DNA of 64,000 nt. Origin: Parascedosporium putredinis. Its lineage: Eukaryota; Ascomycota; Sordariomycetes; Microascales; Microascaceae. The DNA is taken from NCBI GenBank assembly GCA_949357655.1, contig CASHTG010000015.1, positions 3,038,001 through 3,102,000 of the forward strand, given 5' to 3'. Under the pieces are notes generated by a model that had not been told where the DNA came from, made no database searches, and worked only from the letters and a program-made list of their open reading frames with translations. Below are positions 49,746-61,191 of the stretch, in pieces. The number at the start of each line of letters is the position of its first letter. Within the stretch, counting starts at the first letter, position 1. Position numbers and translations under genes: made by a program.

Positions 49746-51616
49746 ACGGTTCTATTCGATGCCGTATTATCCCCGGTTAATCGCTTGGTTTGGGCTGGAC
49801 ACTCACCCCATGGGCCGGCGCGCAGAGGCATTCGAGATAGTGGCTGCTCACAGGGCGCCATCTATGTTGATAGTCTGTCATTTTTAGCCGCGAGAGGGAA
49901 CGAGACACCACGTTCCGAGCTGTGCCTCGAGTCAAGAAGAGGGAAGGGGAAGGGGAGGGGAGGGGTAGGGGAGTTGTGAAGGTTGCACGTTAGAAGTAAG
50001 GGATATGGAGGCGCACCGGTTTGTTTTTTTATTCTGAGGAAATACCACAGACGCACACAACATAAGTCGGGGTTTCAAGTGGTCTACGGGAGCCGGAAAT
50101 CAGGGTCAGGGCTGGCCGGGGCCTCATGATAAAAGGGCAAGGGGGTCCTGTTTTTCGGCGTCCCAAGCTCACACCTCGTGATAGCTAATGAGATATGCCA
50201 CACATTTTCAGGATTGCCTTCCGCACGGATGCGTACATGGGGAACCATCTGTAGCTTGCTTGAAATGGAAGTTTGCGACACCAACTCCCGTGTCAGGCTG
50301 GCGAAGAACCATTCATGATATTGTCGACAATGGGCAGTGGTTCTCAAGAGTCGAGATGGTGGGCAAACTTCGGGAGCAACAGGGAAGCCCTTGAGCCTGT
50401 CTTAGCACCTTTAGCGGCACGTGGTAACTGGCGAATCCCTCCCACAGTCTCGTCCCACGAGCTGCCTTCTTGGATCGACGGCTTGAAGAATTAATATCAA
50501 ATACGACGTTGGAACAAAGCCCCCAAGAGTAAATGTAGCATATGAGAAGGGTGAAGAAGATCAATTGATATATCGATTTATATGAGCTGCTAAGATACCG
50601 TGCCCTTTCGATTCGCGGATCTTAAGGAATAAACCCCGGATTTTCTCCTGGAACCGCTCCGAGGGTTCTCCCGCCTCCTCCCTCCCCGCAGGTTGAATTG
50701 ACGATCATGAAGAAAAGAAGAGGTGTTGTGCAAATGCACGCCTACGGTCAAAGAAGTAGAGTAGCAGTATCATTGAGCATGTCACGATACAGTACACAAT
50801 ACAGTATATATCTGATGATTTGGGCCAAGTCGTGTGCTAGAATGCGCGACATCATGCATCATTGATCAAAGACAATATGGATTCATTGGGTGTTGCCAAA
50901 ATCAATGGCTGGCCTCCGCTAGCTCTACAGTGCGTCAATAAGCTTCGGGTGTGGACTCCCCACCAGCTAAAGAGCCCTGAACTTGGACCCAAGACTCAAC
51001 ATTGAAGTGCTCCGGTGCTCAAAGCTGCTGCCTCGTGCGCAAGTGCACAGTGCCTGGCACATCCCGCGTATTCCTGACCCATTTGATCCTTAATGCCAGT
51101 TTCCCTCCTCAACTCCTCGTGGTGTGTTCGAGGCCAGCAGCTGGCGGGGTGGGTAAAGCCGGCCAGCATCATTGGCTCCAACCTTGCTAAGCAAGCACAG
51201 CCTCAACCCTGTGTCGTCACCAAGCGAAACCTCAAATCCGTTCGAGCACAAGGTCAGCAAAAGCTCTCGCAGCCTCCTTCGTCCAACAGCACCCGGAGTT
51301 TTGTTCCTTGCTGGATTGAGTAATATTCTCCCAGTATTTCGAGATTTACCGTTTCGTCTCTTTCGGCCCTCCCCCTCCTTTCCGCCTTCGTCCTCCCCCT
51401 CGTCGATTCCTCGAATTGCTCGAAACGCTGTGCCCAGGGTCCTCAAGCAAGGTACCGACATTGGAACTGGATTGTTCCCCACCCTTGCTCGCCTGGAAAT
51501 CCACACCCACTTCCATTTGAAGCCTCTCCACCTTTGCCCGGCCCTTCCTCAGGAGCTCTTCCAGGCTTCACCTTTCCACATCTCCCACCATTGACTCTTT
51601 AACCACACCATTCAAG
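49746..51616. other. Intergenic region between grx4 and abp1
   Basis: About 1.9 kb holding the grx4 3' UTR and the abp1 promoter. No gene is supported. The last 300 bases before 51617 are pyrimidine-rich and look like a transcription-start leader region. The frames at 51090-51594 on both strands are shadows of this composition. Confidence 0.6.
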
Positions 51617-54248
51617 ATGGCATCTCTCAACCTCTCTACGAATGGGCCTTCGATTAAGAGCAGCTATCAGGCTGTCGTCAACGCTACCCTCCCATCGGGC
51701 TCGCCCACCCAAGCTCATTGGGCCCTCTTTTCCGTTCAAGCCCCCTTCAAAATGCCTTCCAGGCGACAGGCGCCAAAGAAAGCATCCTCAAGGTCGAGGG
51801 CACTGGAGGTAATTCCCCTTCCCCCTTTTAACCTTATTTTTCTCCTTTCGCTGTTTTGTCCCCCACCTAAAAAGAAGAAGAAACCCCCTAGACCGAGACC
51901 GGCCTTTCATCAGACAGTTTCTGACCATCGGCATGTGCTTCTTCTAGATGGCGAGCTTGCCGACCTTGTCGAGGATTTCAACGAAGGCCGTATACAATTC
52001 GCATTTCTCAAGGTAAAAGACCCCAACAGTGGGTTACCTAAGAATGTCCTCATCGCGTGGTGCGGCGGCGGTGTTCCCGAGCGCACCAAGGGTTACTTCA
52101 CCAGTCACCTTGCTGCCGTTTCCAAGATACTTCATGGCTACCATGTCCAGATCACAGCGCGGTCAGATAGCGATATCGTCCCCGAGAACATTATCCAAAG
52201 GTCGCAGATGCTTCCGGAGCCAAGTACTCTGCCGGCTCCGCTGCGCCTGCGCCCGCCGCCCGCCCACCCCCCCCGCGAACAAGCCCGTCTTTACCCCAAC
52301 GAACTCTAGCGCCGGACGAATCAACCCCCTGGTCGCTGCGCGCAACAGGAAAGACGACAACGTGGACGAGGACGGCTGGGGCGCCGATGCTCCCAACTCA
52401 CGCGAACTCGGCGAGAAGGTCGAGTCGGCGTATAAGCCCACCAAGGTAAACATGGCGGAGCTCACGCAACAACCCTCGGGATCCTCGGGGTACGGTGCCC
52501 CAACAAACTCCAGCTCTCCCGACGTAGTCCGGGGCGCATACCAACCCATCGGCAAGGTTGATATTGCTGCCATCCGCGCCGCCGCCAAAAATCAAGACGA
52601 CCTTCGACCTACCCCGGTAAAGGGCGCGTATGAGCCAGTGGGCAAGGTTGATATCGCAGCCATCCGCGCTCGCGCGCAAGGCGCCCCTGCAAAGGAGGAA
52701 CCAGAGCAGCCGGTGGCCAAGAGCCTCTCCGAGCGTAGTGCGGCTTTTTCGCAGCCGCAGCAACCCGAGCGCCTCACCAGCTTGCCCAAGCCCAAGGTCA
52801 GCAACAAATTTGGCTCCGCGGCATCTTCCTTTACCGGAACCAAGCCCCCTGCCCCTGGCGGCTCGGGACTCTATAAGGCTGCAGCCCCGGCCCCTCCGGT
52901 TATCGGCGCTGCCAGTCGTACTTTTGCCGATCAAGGTGGCAAGACCCCAGCGCAGATCTGGGCCGAGAAGAAGGGCAAGGGGGTGGACTCGGTACTCCAA
53001 GCACCGTGACCCCGCCCTTGGCCTCGCCCATCAACGCCCAGAAGAGCGGCGGAAACGAATGGAAGAGTGGGTATACTGGAAAATCGTGGGCGCCCGTTCA
53101 AACAGCTAGCCTCGGACGGGACGTCGCAGCGCAGAAGACCGGCGAAAGTGAGCAAAGCGGCGGACACCGCCAAGACGACGACGAGCCAACTTCGGGAGGC
53201 GGCATTTCCGCTCTCAGGGACCGGTTCAAGGATACTCAACCCATTAGCGCCCAAGCACCCTCGGCGCATAGGGCGGTTGCCGACGCTCCTCCCCGCCTCT
53301 CCCGAGCTCGACTCGACCCCTGGTGCCTTTGCCCTTCCTGGACTCCCATCTCGCCCTCCCCGGCGGATGAGGAAGAGTACGACGAGCCTGAGCCGGAGCG
53401 TTCGCCCTCTCCTCCACGCGTAGCCGTGCCCGTTCCCCGCAGCCCTTCGCCGCCCCCAGCTCGCGAACCCTCACCGCCACGATCATTGCCCACCCGACCC
53501 AGGGAAGAGGAGCCACCCAGGCAGCCGTCTCCCGTACGAGAAAGGGACAACTATAGGGCACCCGCCATTGCCGCCGGCGTTGCCGCCGGCGTGGGTGCAG
53601 GTGCTGCGGCTGCTGCCGTCGCCCACTCTTATGAAAACGAGCAAGAGGAAGAGGTCGAGGAAGAGGAGGAGCGCAGCGGCTCCGGGCACAGGGCCATCGT
53701 CGTTTATGACTATGAAAAGGCCGAGGATAACGAGGTCGATCTGCGTGAAGACGAGTACGTTGTCGACATTGACATGGTGGACGACGACTGGTGGCTCGGT
53801 ACCAACAGCCAGGGCGACCGCGGTCTGTTCCCTAGCAATTACGTCAAGCTGGTAGAGGGTGGTGATGAGGATGCCATGGTCGCCCAAGAGATTCCCGAGC
53901 CTGCGGCCGTTCCTGCCCCTAACCCAGTTCCAGCTGCCGCGCCGCAGCCGTGCAGCCCTCTGCTCCCTCGGCGGGTCCTACGGCTACTGCCTCATTCGAC
54001 TACGAAGCTGCAGAGGATAATGGTAAGGACCCTTGCAGAGTTTTTTGGAGTTTTCTTTTCAATACCCCCTTTGCCTCGATATTGATTTCCTTTTGAAACT
54101 AACAACCAAACGTTTCTTTTTAGAATTATCCTTTGGTGAGGGCGACATTATCACTGATCTAGAATTCCCTGACGAGGACTGGTGGTTTGGCCATTTCAAC
54201 GGTGACTCTGGTTTGTTCCCAGCCAACTACGTCGAATTGAACCAGTAA
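51617..54248 (+). CDS. abp1: Actin-binding protein Abp1 (drebrin-like), three exons (seven frame breaks)
   Basis: A cortical actin-patch protein that binds F-actin and recruits endocytic and signalling partners through SH3 domains. It has about 798 residues. The exons are 51617-51808, 51948-54022 and 54124-54248. The ADF-homology domain is residues 1-140 (start MASLNLSTNGPSIKSSYQAV; later NVLIAWCGGGVPERTKGYF). A long disordered middle carries repeated KVDIAAIR units and Pro/Ala-rich stretches with acidic patches. SH3-1 is near 645-700 (AIVVYDYEKAEDNEVDL...GLFPSNYVKL) and SH3-2 near 742-798 (ASFDYEAAEDNELSFGEGD...GLFPANYVEL). Frame sites: 51741-51745 (C5), 52197-52199 (A3), 52267-52274 (C8), about 53003, about 53300-53318 (one base too many), 53358-53361 (C4) and about 53948. 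Domain order and ends match the family, so the identification is secure even though the raw frame is broken. Confidence 0.94.
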
Positions 54249-55523
54249 AGCCTTGGAAGGTATGCAAAGGATCCTTAGGGGAGGTTGAATTCTCGTATCA
54301 ACAGAAAGAAAAAGGGGGAGGTGAGGAGTCTTGAGGAAACGTCGAGCACGTCCAGAGAGGACAATGGATGAAAAGAAGGAACGAAATGACGAGGAGGAAA
54401 CGGACATGTCGAGTAAAGAGTCAAGGTAGAGGCAACTGGTTGCATGCTTGTTTACCGATTATGGTCAAAATATATCACTCAGAAAAAAATGAGCGCAGCA
54501 TATGCTTCGCGGTTCCCTGCCATCGATGATTAAATGGTACTAGGTGGTGAGGTGGATGTAATCTGCTTTTGAAAAAAGGTTTCGATTCAGGCAATCTTTT
54601 TCCCTCCTCTCTATTCCACAGCCCCGCCAAAAGGATATTACTGCTCCTTCACGAGCTCGAGCTCGAGTCGGAAATGGTACAGTCCAGCGAAGCAGGGAGA
54701 ACATATCTAACCTTGGTGTGTGCACCCAAAGACTCTGCGCTGGGAGAGCATGGTTTCGGTTTCGGCTGTTCGGAGACCACCTCTTTCTGGCAGCTACCGG
54801 CCTTGGCCCACACGGATCCCGGAACCCTCGAGCCTTGCGGTGACACTCTCCACGGCGCTGCGTTGGGAAGGGGCGCTAACTGCCTTGTCCTAGCCTGGAC
54901 CGAAGTATTCGGAAGTCGTCCCGGGAGTTACTAGACCGTGTCGTCCTCTGCGAGACGCGGGAGGCTGACGGACGCAGGGCTCAGGCGAACTAGCCACTTT
55001 ATGCATCAAAGTGATTGATCTTGGTCAAGAGCCCACGTTAAGGGCCATGTCGACGATACGGCTGGGACTGAGGGTTTGAAAAAGGAAGGGGAGCGAGAAG
55101 CCCTCGACCCAAGATGTGGTTCGTCGCGTGGTTTAGGCAAGAGAGAAAGAAAAAAGCTAGCATGCCAGTTCGACAGCCCCGGTAGTTCATGCTATTATAT
55201 ACATCTTAAAGCCATGGCTCCTCACTGGAGAAAAGAGGGTTTTGGTGGTGGGGGTGGGGGTCATAACCGTTGACGAAGAAAATGAAAGACGATTCATAGC
55301 GTAGATAGCAAGCGGAAACAAGATGAGAAATCAGCCGGCCTGGGAGACATATAGGTGCAAGGCAAACAACAAACATGAGACCTTAGTAGACCGAGATAAG
55401 AACGCCTCTGCTGTAATAAGATGTGTTTGAAAGCATAACCCTTGAAAAGAACGAGAGAAGAGAGAGAAATCGTCAAGGACGTCAGAACGAACGTCCGCAT
55501 GAGCATATACGGCAGCAAATGGT
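54249..55523. other. Convergent intergenic region between abp1 and the CYSTM-like gene
   Basis: About 1.3 kb with both 3' ends. I see no gene. The frame at 54569-54934 (+) has no motif. Confidence 0.6.
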
Positions 55524-56017
55524 TTAACAGACTTCGAAACAACACTCGCAACACTCAGCGCTAGAGAGTAGAGCTTCTGTCAGTGATCAAGATGATGGAT
55601 GAACGTTGAGGATGTACTCGTTTCGTGACTTACCAACACTCACAGGCCTCGTCTACTACGCAGCAACAGCAAATAGCAGCGAGACAGGCAGTCAAGCAGT
55701 TACCACCGCCGCCCGACGATTTCTTCGGCGGATGTTGGGGCTGGGCGGGGATCTGCATAGGCTGCTGAGGAGGGTAGTAGACCTGAGGGGGTGGTCCATG
55801 AGACTGTGTGAGAAGGGTGTCAGCCTGACCACATGAGAAGACAGGGTCGCATATAGAGAGACAGATGCAAGGAGACACGGAGCCTTTTACGACAAAAACT
55901 TACAGCCTGAGGGTACTGAGGCTGAGCATAGATTTGTGGGGGAGGAGACTGATACTGCTGTTGCGGCTGTTGCCGGTGATAGTCTGGCCCGACGTTGTAA
56001 TACTCGGCAGCCGACAT
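55524..56017 (-). CDS. Small CYSTM-like cysteine-rich tail protein, three exons
   Basis: A 106-residue protein. The exons are 56017-55904, 55803-55634 and 55560-55524, with introns of 100 and 73 nt, GT-AG, ending CACACAG and CTCTCTAG. The N-terminal two thirds is Gln/Pro/Tyr-rich (QPQQQYQSPPPQIYAQPQ). After a Gly run comes NCLTACLAAICCCCVVDEAC, then further CC pairs from the last exon. There are 14 Cys in the final 38 or so residues. CYSTM proteins have this layout: a disordered Pro/Gln-rich head and a Cys-rich membrane-associated tail, linked in yeast and plants to plasma-membrane stress functions. Family membership is inferred from layout. The molecular role is unknown. There is no frame break. 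Ignoring the last intron would end the protein early at 55630. Confidence 0.82.
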
Positions 56018-59000
56018 GATGTTGGACGTTCAATTCCGCGTTCCGCGCCTTTTCAATGCTTCTTCTACCTGGGAAAGGGCTTCCAGGGACTTTTTGTCGG
56101 TGAGTGGCGGGACAACAACTTGCGCGCAGCCGGTTACGTGGGTTGCGCTCTAAACCACTATTGTGTTTTTTTAAATTCGTTTCTGGTAACCGAATGAAAG
56201 GCCGAGGCGAACAAATAAAATAACAAGTCGTCCAAGGTCAAGGACGGTGTGCGCTTGAGAATCCACGTGGAGCAGCTCAGATGACTGGGTGTCTTTGCGC
56301 CGAGTTGCTGACCAGTATGTTGTAGAAATCCTCGGGGAGTGGAGAGAATCGAGAATATAGAGAAATCCTCAGTAGCAGGAAAGTGAGAGAGAAGAATCAC
56401 TCAAGCGAAAAGGATCCGACAAAAAAAGCGCAAAGAAGAAAACGGAGGAAGCGCCTCGACGAGAGGGAGCTACAAAACTAGAGATAGTCGTTGGGCTGAG
56501 ATGAACTGGAGAAAGAATGGGGAGTTCAATGCAAAACCGTCGAAAGGAATCTAAATAATAATAGTCTCTCGGTGGAGACTGGAGGAAGAGGGGGTGGGAT
56601 GGGCTAGGTTTGTAAAAGCATTGCGTTGATCGCAGACGACCAGATGGAGAGCTAGGGCCCTTTTGCTGTGGCTGTATTACTACCATCTGTACTTCTGGAT
56701 GCCCCAGGTCGCTGGGCTACTCGGCTAGCCCTTTTGCCCTTTTAACCAAGCAGGCCAACCTCAGCGACGGAGGTGGATTGCGTAGGGTGTCTCACTGTAC
56801 GTTCTGGCAGGTCGTGCGGTGAGGCTAGGTTAAATCCGGCGCAGAGGCTTGCAGCAGCCGTTGGGGCTCGATCGCGAAATCCCGTATCCTCCCACGATGC
56901 AATCCGCGCCTTGTCGTTGGTGGACGGCGGTGAACTATGCTAGCCGCACTCAAACCCCAAAATAACACACAAACCCATAAACACATGCACACATGGGGTC
57001 ATGCCCGAGCAATATTACCTCGTGCAGGCGAATGGGTAAGACTGACCGGGGGAAGGGCGAGGCCATGTCGTGGGCAACACAGCTGTTGTTGCGCTCGCTC
57101 TAGTGTACATTGTTGGGAGTGATGGATGCGGGCTGTATGAAGAGGAACCCAGGATTGGACGGGGCTAGCTTTGGTGGTGGAGGACCCCTCCAGTGGCGGC
57201 GCTGGGGCTGAATTGACCAGCCCGTCTTCAATCCATAAAGTCTGGTGGCCCGGCTTGCGTCAACTCACGCGTCACATGTGGGCATCGCCAGAACCCTACA
57301 ACCCTAGCACCACACTCGCCAACAAGGCCAACCTCTGGCCTGTGGCCTGGCGGGTGGGTGGCGAATGGTATGGGGCACCTAGTCTAAGGTTGATCGTGGC
57401 GGGAGCGAAGGAGATGCAAGATCTCGGCTGCCAATCCACTGCAGTTGCCGCGTATCCGACATGCGGAGCAAGCCATTCACCGATCGATCGACCATGATGG
57501 CAGGCACTGGGACTGGCTCTGCGAGCGCCGCCCTCGTGGAATGGGGACGGCCTGCCAACCTGTGTGAGTGGGGAAGACGGAAACGATATGCAGGCGCAAG
57601 ACTTTGGGGCGCCGCTAGAATTGTAGGGTCGAGATCTTCGAGAACCGTGTCAGAAATCCACATCGTAGTCCTTGTGAATCGCGCACACTCGTGCTCGTGG
57701 GATGGGCGAGCGGCGACGTTGCCGGCGGGTGCCAAGTTCAATACAGCGTGGTGGCCACCCCTTCCTCCACCTCGATGCATCTTGGATCCTTTGGGCTCAG
57801 TTCCCCAACTCGTTCATCCTTCAACTTCATCTCCCTAGCTCTCGGGCCGAGGTGAGGCGACGGCAGCTGGATTCGATATTCTATTCTAACGATCTTGACC
57901 AGGGCGTGTGCCTCAACCATCAACTAGGTTGGTCATCTTTGTATTCGAGGGTTTCAGCTAGCTTGGACAGGAGTCCACTGAGGCCAAGGAACTCTCGTGG
58001 TTCAAGGGCAAACGTGCAGCCGGAGGTATTAGTGGCAAATCAATGTACGCATAGCTGAAGTGATTAGTGAGTGCTAAGGACCTTGGGAGCGAAGGTTTCC
58101 GCTGTCATTGTGGATCGCCATTCGACGACTTTGCTCCAATATTTTAGCTTTCAGCCAGCGACTGTCGAGGACAAGAAGCTCACCCCACGCTCCTTCCTTT
58201 CCTAAACCTATGCATAACAAGGCGTACTCCGACGGGCAGCGCATTTCACTCTCCTACCCAGTTCTTTCGCGTCAATGTTCCTCCTGCTTTCTAGGAGCGT
58301 AGCTGCACCGTGGGAGGGTGAGAAAGTGGCTTCCAATCATCAGAGAAGCTAATACTTCGTACCTCGGTAGTGTCAGCTTCATTTCATCCACAAGGGCGCT
58401 GACTGCTTCATATCGCCAATCCAAACCTACCTTGCTTGCTTGCCTACAAGAAAAAGAAAGCAAAAAAGGACAACGGATTACCGATATAAGGACAGTGGAC
58501 AGTATCTTGGTACATTGCATGAATATTGCACTCGTGGCGATCTCGGGAGCCTCTTTCCTTTTTCCTTTCTCTCTCTTTCCCGCTCAGCTCCATATCCTTG
58601 TCTGCTGGTCGGATTTTCGAGACAGCGCAAGCCATGATAGGCTGTGACGTCTCCTCCGTCTCCCCTGTCTCCCCCTGCCACTGCCTGCTGATATCCAGGG
58701 CTGCACACGCACTTTCCTCTCTGCGTGATGGTATTATTCTTTGAGAAACCTTTCTTCATCGTGACTTAAGGGACGCGCCCACTTTATGCTCTCGTCAACG
58801 GCTATGTCAACGCCCATTAAACCCGCATTCAATAGTATTTCTTTTCTTCTCCTAGCCACATCCTTGTTCTTGCCATCCCCAACAACTCCCTCGTCATCCC
58901 ACCCGTGAAGAAGAAAAAAGCATTTTTCTTGTTTGCTCTCCCACCTTGACCGCCACCGCGATATCGTTATTGGGCATCTGCGATGGGAGGGCGAGCGAGC

Positions 59001-59144
59001 CTTTGAGTAGTCCAGGGATACCCTATTCCCGTCTTTCTTAGGCTTTTGGCGCATCCCCCTTTTCCTCCTCTTAAGAGCGGGCCCCTTCTCGGACTCGTAT
59101 CCTCCACAGCGAGCGCTCGCGGCGCACCAAGCACAGGTGCAGTC
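56018..59144. other. Divergent intergenic region between the CYSTM-like gene and the acyltransferase gene
   Basis: About 3.1 kb between two 5' ends. I recognise no gene. The frames at 57379-57780 (-), 57461-57838 (+) and 58734-59231 (-) overlap each other and show no domain. The last is antisense to the acyltransferase start. Confidence 0.6.
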
Positions 59145-60930
59145 ATGGCTAGCTATGGCTTTGATATCTTCACCACCTCTAATGCCTCCCGCCCTATCGT
59201 TAATCTCGGGAGGGCGGTGCAATCGGCGCATTCAGCTTCGTTCAGAAATGCAGTCGAAAAAGGCACCACCCAACCCTTGATAGTGCCGTATTGCCTCCTG
59301 GGCACTTTCATCATACCTGCCTTGTACCTCGCCCTTCCTCACACCAATCGCCCGTGGCTATATCACGCTCGATTCGCTGTCGCAGCCCTCTCTGTATCTT
59401 TTAATCTTCAGCTGATTATCCGTACTTCTGGCTCCAATCCCGCCATTGCCTACGGCTCGGGGCTTTACGGCTATTGGGGGATCATGAACAGCCTCACTAT
59501 GTTGGTATGGACTCGCCCCCAGTTCGATGCTGCGCGCATCGTCAAGGTCGAGTCCGAGGCCATGAAGAAGAAGGGAGAAAAGGACGGCGGGGCTCATGTG
59601 TCCGGCGTCAACGGGGCTCACTGTAAGCCATTGGCCGAGCGCGGGGAGAATGGTTCGGCTTACAGTTCTCGTCCAAACGTCAGTGTCGTGCAAGCGGAGA
59701 AGGGATACACTTATTACTGGGAGCCTTATCCGATAAACGCCCCGTTCCGGTACCGCTTCAACTGGGCTACTGATCTTTTGACTACCTTTCGAGGCGAAGG
59801 TATGCTTGTGCTTCCTAGCTCCTCGCTCTGCCCGCCCTCTTCCGGGGTTTTTTGTTTCTTTCACTTTACTTTTCCTTATATCTTGCTCCTCTATCTAGTT
59901 TAACCATTAACTGCTGCTAACTCGACCTTGCCTCAGGATGGAGTTGGGCCATCGCTACTGTTCCTCACCCCCACGGCCGAGGTTCCAGGAGCCCTACGAG
60001 AGAGTGAAGCTCGAGGATATCCCCAAGACGGCCCAGGCGGGCTATACTCGCCATGATACGGCCAAGGAATATCTATACGACAACCTCAAACTCTTTGCTA
60101 CATCGTACATCCTGCTCGACGCTATGAGCACATACATGCCCCTGGACCCCTTCTTCGTTGTTGGCCCGAACACCTTGCCCCTGCCTCACGTTCTTCAAGC
60201 TCTCCCGAACCTCCTCGTTGACTTTCTCCGAAACCTCTTGGTGCTAATTTCAGTTTGGCGCGTTGTTCTTCTTGTATTGAGCTATCTCGACATCCTTCAA
60301 TATTTCATCGGAGGCTACTTTTACCCCATTCGAAGGGAGGCCTGGCAACATCCATCCGTCTTTGGTTCCTTCACCCCCGTCCTAGACCGGGGCCTTGCCG
60401 GTTTCTGGGGTGGATGGTGGCATCAGACATTTCGCATGCCTTTTACCGCCCCTGTCTCTTGGTTGGTGGCGGAAGGCCATCTGCCGGCCCGAGCCGAGTT
60501 GACGAACATACTCAAGGTCTTATCAGCCTTTCTCAACTCTGGCTTGTTGCACGCCTGCGGCTCTTATACCACCTTTGCGCCCACGAAACTGTACCATGCT
60601 CCTCTCTTTTTTGCCTTTTCGGCTCTTGGCATCTATGTTCAGCAAGCCGCTTGCGTTCGGCTTGCTCCGGTGCTAACGCGGCTCCCCAAGGCCGTGCGGC
60701 AATGCGGTAACCTCTTGTTCACGGTACTGTGGCTCTGGGCCACGTGCTGGCCCCTCGCCTACGATTTTGGCACCGCAGGCCTTTGGCTCTTCGAACCTGT
60801 ACCAATTTCCCTGTTCAAGGGTCTCGGGCTCGGCGCCGACGGCGAGTCATGGTGGAGGTGGCATGACTACCTCCTCACATGGCACTCGGGAAAGCACTGG
60901 TGGCAGACAGGTCTTGCCCTAGGCGCATAA
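59145..60930 (+). CDS. Wax-synthase-like membrane-bound acyltransferase, two exons (one frame break)
   Basis: A polytopic membrane protein of 549 residues. The exons are 59145-59799 and 59937-60930. The intron starts GTATGC and ends CCTCAG, with CTGCTAAC near its end. N-terminal hydrophobic segments include LLGTFIIPALYLAL and RFAVAALSVSFNLQLII. The C-terminal half has several more and the diagnostic WGGWWHQTFRMPF, the wax-synthase/MBOAT-like core with the conserved His. Members of this family transfer acyl groups to alcohols or to hydroxyls of secondary metabolites in the ER. The substrate cannot be told from sequence, and no biosynthetic genes surround it. The frame needs one more C in the run at 59968-59972. 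ATG 59145 is the first in-frame ATG and fits the hydrophobic pattern. It runs tail-to-tail with TERT, 261 bases apart. Confidence 0.85.
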
Positions 60931-61191
60931 GATGGAGGAAGTGTGTGCACCGCCACTAACATGTCCAAGGGAAGGAGCATGCCAATGAGTTGTGCGTTGT
61001 GATATCCTGTCTTTTTTTCTTTTTCCTTTTTCCTCTATTTCCTTGTGTAGGAAGTTTAGACGATAGACGAACCGCATAGACTACCACTAGTGTTACACGT
61101 ATTTCTTTCTTCATCCCCAATACAATACATTCTAGAATCTAAGCTATCGCCTGGCCCAAGCCACCAACTTTATGATTTGTTACGCTTGCCG
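60931..61191. terminator. Short convergent 3' region shared by the acyltransferase and TERT genes
   Basis: Two stop codons face each other across 261 bases. The interval has a T/C-rich stretch (about 61011-61045) and AT-rich words near 61120. Polyadenylation signals for both transcripts must lie here or overlap the neighbouring gene. The exact sites cannot be fixed by eye. Confidence 0.45.

Noticed and set aside
54569..54934. 121-codon + strand frame after abp1
   Set aside because: It has no recognisable motif and lies in the convergent 3' interval.
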